Source of the DNA: Coptis chinensis
Lineage: Eukaryota > Streptophyta > Magnoliopsida > Ranunculales > Ranunculaceae
Reading direction: 5' to 3'
Assembly: GCA_015680905.1 (NCBI GenBank)
Contig: CM027381.1
Location: 87,383,501 to 87,447,500 of the forward strand
DNA length: 64,000 nt
The position numbers and the translations under genes are program-made. The stretch's first letter is position 1. Each line of letters opens with the position of its first letter. Shown here one piece after another: positions 56,081 through 64,000 of this stretch. Under the pieces are notes generated by a model, which saw only the letters and a program-made list of their open reading frames with translations, did no database searches and was not told where the DNA came from.

Positions 56081-57884
56081 TGTGTCCGCTTATGTCCCAA
56101 GCAATTTCATTCTTGTTAACCCCATAAAGGGTAGAACTCTTATAGAGTTGAGTCAGTTTTTATTTCCTATATTAGTACATTCTAACTTTGTTTTGCAGAT
56201 GTTCCTGAATTTCACACGTTTCAATGGTATTTTTCCTACCCTCTTTATTTACAATACTTTGAGGACAAAGCATGATTCTTGTTTAGGGGCATAGAAACAC
56301 TTGTAATTGAGGCATCTGTTAGGATATAGATAGGTATAATATGCACTTGTTTTCTAGTTAGAATTTTAAAAAATTCAAAAATATAAATAAATAAGTTATG
56401 TTATACACTTAGGAATATTGGTATTGTTTTCTTTCTCTATGCTCTTAACAATCTAGAAGTCTCACGTAGCTTTTGCATCAGAATAATTGTTAGAAACTTA
56501 GGTTAATATGTAGGTAATAATTTTTGCATCTATCAATAAATATATTATATGAGCATCTATGATTGTTAGCAGTAAGTTTCTGAAATCTAGGCTAGAGTAC
56601 TTATTCTACAAATCCTGTGAGAATATAGCCTAAAGCCTTATATGAGCGAAACATTCGAGAAATGACACAAGGGAGAAGTAAAATCCGGATAGAGATATCA
56701 CACGTCCACTTGCTTGATCACTATGCCATATCCTAAGCGAGAATTTAGGCCCTTTTTGGATCGATATAGCCAGAAATTCAAACCTATGAATTATTTTCCG
56801 CTAGTCGCCCCTCTGAGCCTTTCCTTAGCCTTCCATGAACCACAATTCCTTTACCCTGTTACAAAAACAAAAAAAAATAAAAAAATATATATATAAATCA
56901 ACCTACCCAATTTAGAATAAGTCCGAGAATAGAATGAGGAAGAAAAGAAGAAGAAAAACACGTGTAAACAAAAATTAGTTAGTTGCTTGAGAAAAAAGAA
57001 AAAAAGTTTTCATCCAAAGAAAAGAAAAAATAAATAAATAAAAATAGAAATAAATAAAAACTCCAAAAAAAAAAAAAAAAAAAGGAGTCAAAAGCCAAAG
57101 AAAAAGAAAAAAAATATGGCTAAGGATGGAAACAAAGTGTAGAAGCAAAAGTAAATAACAAGGTTTTCTCTAGTTACATAATATGAAGACTCTATTATCT
57201 CAGACTTGTCCTTTTTGAATATCTATTTCCTTCCTTCTTAAACCATCTCCTAATCCCCATAACACCTAATAAAGACCTCTAGCTCAATTAGGAATAGGTT
57301 AGTTTGATAGTAAAATGGCAGATGTGTTTGATCGACTCGAACTCCTTGTTGTCATTGAGTTTGTAAGGTAAAGTGTGCCCACTGGCAACTGGAGTAGCGA
57401 AAACTTGAGCGGAAAAATCAGAGTGGTTTTGTCTTGACATTTTTGTGAGGACCTACTTAAGGGCCGCTTATTCCGAAGTTTTTGAAAACTTGAACCTGCT
57501 AGGCATTTCATAGTATTACTCATAGTATATATATTTGTATCATAGATGATTGATTATTATGCATATATTAGTTTAGGTTTTTGACTTGGTTATTCTTATT
57601 CAATTGCTAGTGAGATGTATAGATAGTTGAGACATGAATGAGGAAACAATAGTTTTATTTCTTAGTCGTTGTAGTATAGATGAAGTTTGTGAGTACCTTC
57701 ATCGAAAACTCTCACAAGGCTATAACTTCGTCCACTAGGGAATTCCTAGTGGTTTAAGGCCTTGTTGCATATCAATGCAATGTCGCTCAGTGAAATGAAA
57801 TGAGTAGTTAGAACTCCATTTTTGTCACTTATTCTAATTTCTCATATTTGCTTGAGGACAAGCAAAATGCTGTTTGGGGTGGTT
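56081..57884 (+). other. E3 3' noncoding region and polypurine tract
   Basis: Contains GAGGACAAAGCATGATTC followed by TTGTTTAGGGGC at about 56262-56290, A-rich tracts at 56860-57120, and GAGGACAAGCAAAATGC followed by TGTTTGGGGTGG at 57854-57882, directly before the 3' LTR. No gene is supported. Confidence 0.8.
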
Positions 57885-59387
57885 TGATAAGAGCCCAAAA
57901 TTGTAGTTTTAACCCCTTAACAATCGTACTTTTAGACCAATTATGTGAATAATAAGTAGAGTTAATTATCGACACGTGTTTTTATGCATTTCAGGCTTCA
58001 AAGTCCATTATGTGCAGAAATGTGCCACTTTAGCGAGATAAAGGAGCAAAGGTCGGTTGCTAAGGAGTTCTGTGATTAAAGGCCAATTTCCAAGAAGACA
58101 AAGGCTCTGTAAAACCCGGTCAAAAGATGAAAAGTCAAAGTCCACGCGGGCAGAAACAGTGTACAAAGTCAATAGAACTTCCGAAGACCATATCTTTGGA
58201 CTCAGACCTCGGAATTGGGCCTACCTTATGTCAAAACGACCGGCTCGGAAAGAGCTTTCCAATGGTCTAAGCCTTGGCCCAATCAGAGGAGCAAAAGTGG
58301 ACAAAAAGTCTGTCAAAGTCAACTGCAGCTGAAGAGGCCTTTTTGGACTGAAAGAATTGGGTTTTGGGCCTGATTCTCTGGCCCAAAACATGGATCCAAG
58401 CCCATGCACGATTTTTGAATCTGAACATATAAAAACCAAAGCTTAGCTCTTTGTTAATGGTAGATAGTTAGGTTAGAAAATAAATTAGGTTAGGATAAGA
58501 AAAGTAGCTATTAAACCTTAGTTCTAGATCTAGTTTTACATTAATTAATTAGTTTTTATTCTTGCCTTAAATTTAGTATTAAATTATTGTTATTGCTATT
58601 CATTAGATAAATAAAGTTAATTAGTTCTCCATAATCTAGTTTCATTTTCATTTATTTATTAGCTTAAATCCTTAGATTTACTTATTTGTCATTATTAGTT
58701 TAATTCAATTATTGCATGAGTAGTTTCGAATTGAGTTTAAACAAGTAAAGTTCAAATATTTATATTATGTCTTGTTTAGATTCCATGAGAAATGATAGTT
58801 TAATGACTCTAGGCTAACCCTCCATTAGAGGGGTGAGGGAAGCCTTGAAGAAAACTTGATTTTGTTAGCTTAGAATTTGTCCCGATAATCTATTCAATTC
58901 TAGAAGTAATTAGTTCACCATGAGAATGGGTTTAATGCTTCACATGCTAGTTATTACTTGGTAGAGATTGCTATGAATAGTTAGGGATTAGATTTACCAA
59001 TTGTTATGCGATAGCATTTCAATTTGGAGCGACAGTTCTTGGTTAGTAGATTAAGTAGAGTTAAAGGGAATCAATCCCCTAATTCCTTATCATAGAGTCC
59101 AGTTAGTATTTCTGTAGTTGAATTATCGTATCTTGTTAGTATAAATTGAATCCGTAGTATAATCATAGAATAGATATTTCATATAACACATTACTCTCAC
59201 CATTGTTCCTTGTGTTGAGTAGTTGAATTTTATTTAAGTCTTGAAGGTTTAAGAGTGGAACGAATCCTGACTCTCTGATATTACTTCATTATTGAGAGTA
59301 GGAATATTGATATAAACACGTATTTACGTATTTTAATTATTTGTGTTTACGCATAGATAGTTAGAATACGTAAAATAACTGTTATCA
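57885..59387 (+). repeat. E3 3' LTR
   Basis: 1503 bp, TGATAAGAGCCC to AACTGTTATCA. The TATA box is at 58427-58434. It agrees with the 5' LTR to about 59215 and then differs strongly. Confidence 0.93.
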
Positions 59388-59392
59388 TACAA
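59388..59392. repeat. E3 target-site duplication, right copy
   Basis: TACAA, identical to 49602-49606. Confidence 0.95.
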
Positions 59393-60338
59393 CAAAACTT
59401 TTTGACCAACTTTGAAATCTTTTCTCAATATGTGCTTGTCATGCACTCTTTTCATATTGGCTTTATAAGATTTCGAGAGATCATAGGCATCATTCCGAAT
59501 TTCCTCGAGCTTATTTAACTGCAATTTTCTTTTTGCGCTTGTCGCATTAGTATTATAATTGAGGCTTTTGATGGCCCATAGAGCACGATGCTCAAGTTCA
59601 ACCGACAGGTGACAAGGTTTTCCAAAAACGAGGCGATAAGGAGACATCCATATAGGTGTCTTAAAAGCTGTTCTGTATGCCCACAAGGCATCAGATAATC
59701 GTAGAGACCAGTCTTTTCTAGATGGATTAACAGTTTTTTCCAAAATGGATTTGATATCTCTATTAGAGACTTCTACTTGGCCACTGGTTTGAGGATGATA
59801 CAGAGTTGCCACTTTGTGCGTGACTCCATATTTCTTTACTAATGATTCAAAAAATTTATTACAGAAATGTTTTCCCCCATCACTAAAAATAGCTTTTGGA
59901 ACGCCAAATCGAGAGAAAATATTTTCTTTTACGAAAAAAACGACAGTTTTATGATCATTAGCATGACATGCCAATGCCTCAATCCATTTTGACACGTAGT
60001 CAACTGCTACCAGTATGTAAAGGAAACCATGAGAATTTGGAAAGGGACCCATGAAGTCGATGCCCCATACATCAAAGATTTCCACAATTAAAATGGGATT
60101 TAAGGGCATCATATTACGCCGAGTAATCGCCCTAGTTGCCGCGCAAATGGTTGCATGCTTTGCAATGCTCATGTGCATCTCTAAACAATGTTGGCCAATA
60201 AAATCCACATTGGTAGAATCTTGGCTGCTGTTTTCTTACCACTAAAATGACCACCACAAGATTGTTCATGGCGGAAAGGATAACACGCCATTGTGTTCCC
60301 GATCGGAATGCAACGCAACGGATTAGTTGGTCGAACAA
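59388..60338 (-). CDS. E4 integrase, N-terminal and core part
   Basis: Catalytic core motifs are seen: [15 protein letters not shown] and [10 protein letters not shown], then [19 protein letters not shown] and [10 protein letters not shown]. The frame ends against E3 in the segment after [11 protein letters not shown]. This is a Ty3/Gypsy integrase of the Athila type. Confidence 0.88.
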
Positions 60339-60621
60339 TACTTGAAGAGGTAGGGATCATCCCGTAAATAAAATTTCACGTTGGATAAGAACTTTTTTCG
60401 TCATTACAAGACCAAGATGAAGGGACTTCCTCGGTAACTAAGTAATTTACTATGTCACCGCATGGGGACGAAAAAATGGGAATATAAGTTTCCGAAAGAA
60501 ATCACGAAAAGGTTCGATCGATATCAATATCACTGACAAGTCTTGATAAATGGTCTGCAACCATATTTTCGCAACCTTTTTTATCTCTAATTTCTAGAGT
60601 AAATTCTTGCAAGAGGAGAAT

Positions 60622-60888
60622 CTAGCGGATCAACCTTTGTTTTGCATCTTTTTTCGCTAATAGGTAACGAAGCGCCGCATGGTCAGTGTAGAAAATTGTG
60701 GAAGAACCCACTAGGTAAGGACGAAACTTATCCAAGGTATATACAATGGCGAGAAACTCTTTCTCAGTGGTGGTATAGTTACGTTGAGCTTCATTAAGGG
60801 TTTTACTCGCGTAGTAAATGACAATTGGCTTATCTTCTCGGCGTTGCCCTAGTACAGCTCCAATAGCATAGTCACTTGCGTCACACAT
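60622..60888 (-). CDS. E4 RNase H
   Basis: Shows CDASDYAIGAVLGQ, YYASKTLNEAQRNYTTTEKE and FYTDHAALRYLL, the Ty3/Gypsy RNase H signature with its acidic residues. It lies between RT and integrase. A single RNase H domain is present, unlike E2. Confidence 0.88.
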   Translation of the reverse strand: MCDASDYAIGAVLGQRREDKPIVIYYASKTLNEAQRNYTTTEKEFLAIVYTLDKFRPYLVGSSTIFYTDHAALRYLLAKKDAKQRLIR

Positions 60889-62570
60889 TAATTCAAAAAG
60901 GTTTAGACCAATCAGGTGGTTGAATTATGGGAGCGGTAGTTAAGGCGGATTTTAAAGTCTCAAAAGCTTGTTTGCAATTGAAACTGAAGTCAAAAGCAGG
61001 ATCTTTAAGCAAGAGATTGGTTAAAGGTCGAGCAACCTTTGAGAAATCTTGAATAAATCTCCTATAGAAACCTGCATGTCCTAAAAATGCGCGAATGTCG
61101 CGAACTGTTTTTGGTATAGGAAGTGAAGCAATTTTTTCTATCTTAGCTTTGTCGACTTTGATTCCGTCTTTTGAAACGATATGTCCTAAAACTATTCCTT
61201 TTTTAACCATGAAATGACATTTTTCCCAATTAAGAACAAGGTTTTTCTCTTCACAACGTGTAAAGACCTTTTCAAGATTTGATAGACAGCTATCGAAAAG
61301 AGTCTCCATATATTGAGAAGTCATCCATGAATACTTCCATAAAACGTTCAACCATATCACTAAAAATGTGAAGCATGCAGCGTTGGAAAGTACCAGGTGC
61401 ATTGCAAAGGCCGAAAGGCATTCGTTTATATGCAAATGTACCAAAAGGGACAATGAACGTAGTCTTTTCTTGATCAGCAGGATCTATGACTATCTGAAAA
61501 TATCCTGAATAACCATCAAGAAAACAGTAATACGCATGACCGGCTAACCGTTCAAGCATCTGATCGATGAAGGGCAGGGGAAAGTGATCCTTATGAGTTA
61601 CTGCATTAAGTTTGCGATAGTCAATGCATATTCGCCATTTCATTGGAATACGAGCGGAGATGCATTCATCTTTATCATTGTGCACAACTGTAATGCCAGA
61701 TTTCTTTGGAACAACGTGTACTGGACTCACCCAAATACTATTGGATATAGGGTAAATAATACCTGCATCGAGTAATCTTAAAACTTCCTCCCGGACCACA
61801 TCTTTCATGGTTGGGTTTAGACGAAGCTGCGGTTCACGTGACGTCTTAGCATTTTCTTCAAGATGTATGCGATGGGTGCATACATTAGGGTCAATTCCCT
61901 TAATGTCATTGAGGGACCATCCAATAGCAGAACGGTGTTGTTGAATGACATCTATTAAATGGAACTCTTGATCATCAGTCAATTGAGATGATATAATAAT
62001 TGGATGACTACCATCTGGATCAATATGTACGTATTTTAATTCCGAAGGAAGAGGTTTTAAGTCAGGGGCGGGTGGAGTGGGTATTAAAGATTCTTGAGGA
62101 AAGTCATCGTCCATAGAGTAAACAGATTGATATTCTTCCAATTTGCTGGACATCACGGTCGTAGGGTCAAATAATGCTATTGACTCTAATGATTCATTTA
62201 CTTCTTGTGTATAATCATCGTCCTCAAATTCAGAATCGCTAAAGGAAAGAAATTGGTATACTTCATCTTCAGGAAAAGTGTTTGTTAAATACTCTTGCAC
62301 AATGCTATCAACCCCGCTCACTTCACCATCAATGTCGCCTCGAATTTGTTTCATCATCTTGAACACATTTACCTCGACTAAATGATTTCCGAAGGACATG
62401 GTCATGGAACCATCCCTACAGTTAATAAGAGCATTAGCAGTTGCTAGGAACGGACGTCCTAAGATGATAGGATTGGAATCACATGCAACTTCAGTATCCA
62501 AAATAACAAAGTCGACAGGATAGAAAAAGTCTTGGACTTTTACAAGGACGTTTTCCACAATTCCTTTTGG
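60889..62570 (-). CDS. E4 reverse transcriptase with pre-RT linker
   Basis: The linker ANALINCRDGSMTMSFGN is followed by an acidic region, then RT: WSLNDIKGIDPNVCTHRIHL, DAGIIYPISNSIWVSPVHVV, WRICIDYRKLNAVT, the LPFIDQML segment, MPFGLCNAPGTFQRCM and the catalytic FMDDFSIYG. The thumb continues to SLPIPKTVRDIRAFLGHAGF. This is a long open block and one of the best-preserved coding parts of the window. The palm motif is FMDD, common in Athila. Confidence 0.9.
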
Positions 62571-62574
62571 ATAC

Positions 62575-62823
62575 TTAATGGAACGATCGGGCTAACTGTA
62601 GAGTCATGGTGGTGGGTTTCAGCTCATGAAGACCTAGTTGCTTAAATAAGTAATATGGAAGTAAGTTCACACTAGTTCCTAGGTCTAGTAGTGCAGTAGC
62701 CGTATATTTGTCACCTAAGGTGCATGGAACCGTTGGTCTACCAGGGTCCTTGTATTTGACTATACCATTGTGTTCGGTGATGGATGGAAACTGTTCGGGT
62801 AAGGAACGCTTGTTGAGGAACAT
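62575..62823 (-). CDS. E4 aspartic protease
   Basis: Carries ATALLDLGTSVNLLPYYLF, the D-x-G-x-S/T active-site region of Athila protease, followed by LQLA. Upstream is VPCTLGDKYTATALLDLG. The protease matures the polyprotein. Confidence 0.85.
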   Translation of the reverse strand: MFLNKRSLPEQFPSITEHNGIVKYKDPGRPTVPCTLGDKYTATALLDLGTSVNLLPYYLFKQLGLHELKPTTMTLQLARSFH

Positions 62824-63131
62824 TAGTTCTCCTTTTTGTGGTGCACATATCTTTTAGAAATTTTGCATGTTTTGGCAATAGCTTTAAGGCGTCGAGAAAA
62901 GGTAAGTTGATTGTCAAATTTTGAAAAGTCTCTCAAATTTCAGCAAAATTCTCATTAGGTTTATTCTTTGCCAAACGCGTCAGAAACGGTGCCTTAGGGC
63001 GAATTTGGCAAAGGGTCCGCTTTTGCTTGTTTCCTAAATTCGAGATGTTGACTTTGTTGTATTTGGTGAATCCTCTGTAGGTTCATTATTGGAAATAGAT
63101 TCATTTGAACCGGCCGGATTCCTTTGGTTGA
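62824..63131 (-). other. E4 gag-protease linker
   Basis: About 300 bp between the gag and protease blocks. It is presumably coding linker sequence; no motif is seen in a single long frame. Confidence 0.5.
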
Positions 63132-64000
63132 TCATCCGCATAATGTATTTGATTGTCTACGCTTTTTCCGGATCGAAGAGTAGTGATTGTGGTGCACCTC
63201 ACCTTGGTCGGGAGTACTTACACCAAGTGCATTGGTGAGTTCAAAGGCAGTGTTTGCTGGCTTAGGGTTTGGGATTGCTTGTCTAGGAAACATGCCTTTC
63301 TGACTTTTTTCTTGCGCCAATTGTTGAAGTGATTGTTGGATAGACGTTAAAATTTGAGATTGTTGGTTCATGTAAGCTAAGAAAGTCTCACTTGTCCTAT
63401 CCATAACGAGTGGCGTAGGTTGTGCAACAGGTACTAGATCACGATTATTGCTGAGAAGTTGTTGATTATAGTTGGGATTTGGATTGGCTGGAACAAGGCC
63501 ACGATTGGTTTGATAATTAGCATCCGAAGTATTTTGAAATTGATTTTGACTTTGTTGGTATTGTTGATTATTTCCTTGGCGGTATGGAATAAATTTGTTG
63601 GTTGGTCGAACAGGTGGATTAGCGAAACCTGGAGGACCCCCCAGCTGTTGGTTATTCTGGCGCCAAGCCAAATTCGGATGTTGTCGCCAAGGTGCATTAG
63701 GAATGTTGAATGCACATGCCTCTTCTGATGGTTGAGAAGGGGAGGCATATAACAAGGGACAATAAGCATCAAGATGGTCAGGACTGAGACAAAGAACACA
63801 TGGGGATGTGTCAACGTTCATGACCTGTTTGGGGAGTTGATCGCTTACTTGAACCGCAAGGGCATCTACTTTTTTAGTTAGGGATTCTATCAAATTTTTT
63901 AATTCGGGATCAGGTTTACCTCAAAAATAGATGTAACCTTTGTTACAGTATCCTTTGATGATCTAGACGGCTCAATGTTACCCCAGTGGGTACCTTTTTT
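63132..64000 (-). CDS. E4 gag, C-terminal half
   Basis: Starts outside the window. It shows IESLTKKVDALAVQVSDQL, a CX2CX4HX4C knuckle (CVLCLSPDHLDAYC), the Athila hallmark NAPWRQHPNLAWRQNNQQ and a Gln/Asn-rich region. This is the nucleocapsid part of gag. Confidence 0.88.

Larger units (their letters stand above)
49607..59387 (+). mobile_element. E3: complete non-autonomous Athila-type element (gag-like ORF plus accessory ORF)
   Basis: Both LTRs (49607-51096 and 57885-59387), a primer-binding site, a polypurine region and a perfect 5-bp target duplication are present. The interior is 6.8 kb. It contains a gag-like ORF with CCHC zinc knuckles and one accessory ORF, but no protease, RT, RNase H or integrase motif. 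This resembles the gag-only TR-GAG class of plant elements. The LTRs are nearly identical over most of their length, so the insertion is young, and it is younger than E4, which it splits. Confidence 0.92.
39844..64000 (-). mobile_element. E4: Athila-type Ty3/Gypsy element, split by E3 and by the window edge
   Basis: Minus strand, right to left: gag (from beyond 64000), protease, RT, RNase H, integrase (split by E3 at 49606 and 59388), a spacer, three accessory ORFs, a T-rich 3' region and the 3' LTR at 39844-41672. It lies in E2 gag. Pol motifs are well conserved and gag-pol looks close to whole apart from the E3 insertion and a small number of breaks, so E4-like copies could be the autonomous relatives of E1 and E3. 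The 5' LTR is outside the window. Confidence 0.85.

Noticed and set aside
1-64000. tRNA, rRNA or small RNA genes
   Set aside because: None was recognised by eye; the TGGCGCC sequences are primer-binding sites next to LTRs, not tRNA genes.

Overview
This is a stretch of plant nuclear DNA, most probably from a eudicot. It is AT-rich, carries spliceosomal introns in a plant RRM gene, and is more than 80 percent LTR retrotransposons of three plant lineages: Ty3/Gypsy-Athila, Ty3/Gypsy-Tat and Ty1/Copia. The species cannot be named from the sequence. Host sequence is limited to a fragment of an oligopeptide transporter (OPT) gene near 7.2-7.5 kb, an RRM RNA-binding protein gene at 27.4-28.2 kb, two exon-like blocks at 30.47-30.74 kb, and some unassigned spacers.

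Layout. (1) 1-3400 is the 3' end of a plus-strand Tat-lineage element (E0) with an intron-bearing antisense accessory ORF and a 458-bp LTR. It sits inside the RNase H end of a Copia element whose tail and 3' LTR follow at 3401 to about 4270. (2) 4271-7217 is mostly unassigned, with short tandem repeats. (3) 7218-8036 holds the OPT fragment and a Copia reverse-transcriptase remnant, both on the minus strand. (4) 8037-26390 is a complete minus-strand Athila-type element (E1) with matching 5-bp target duplications (ATATG). A tandem duplication of about 5.95 kb gives it two copies of its accessory region and a third, partial LTR. It keeps gag and protease but shows no RT, RNase H or integrase. (5) 26391-30770 is the host island. 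(6) From about 30770 a minus-strand Tat element (E2) begins: LTR, antisense accessory ORF, tandem repeats, integrase, dual RNase H, RT, protease and gag. (7) E2 gag is interrupted at 39843/39844 by a minus-strand Athila element (E4) that runs past the right edge. (8) E4 integrase is in turn interrupted by a complete plus-strand element (E3, 49607-59387, target duplication TACAA).

How the parts relate. The right half is a three-level nest, E3 in E4 in E2, so E2 is oldest and E3 youngest. E4 has a full gag-pol region, although it is now split by E3. E1 lacks most of pol and E3 lacks all of it, so both look non-autonomous. E1 and E3 share a primer-binding site and similar LTRs. All three Athila elements carry accessory ORFs between pol and the 3' LTR that look like one protein family, in one (E3), two per unit (E1) or three (E4) diverged copies. 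Copies of a polypurine-like motif (GAGGACAAGCA then TGTTTGGGG) mark module ends and the 3' LTR border. This varying module array, and the intron-bearing antisense ORFs of the two Tat elements, are the most unusual structures seen. By eye, the paired copies in E1 differ by many small gaps, so part of its apparent decay may be consensus error rather than biology.
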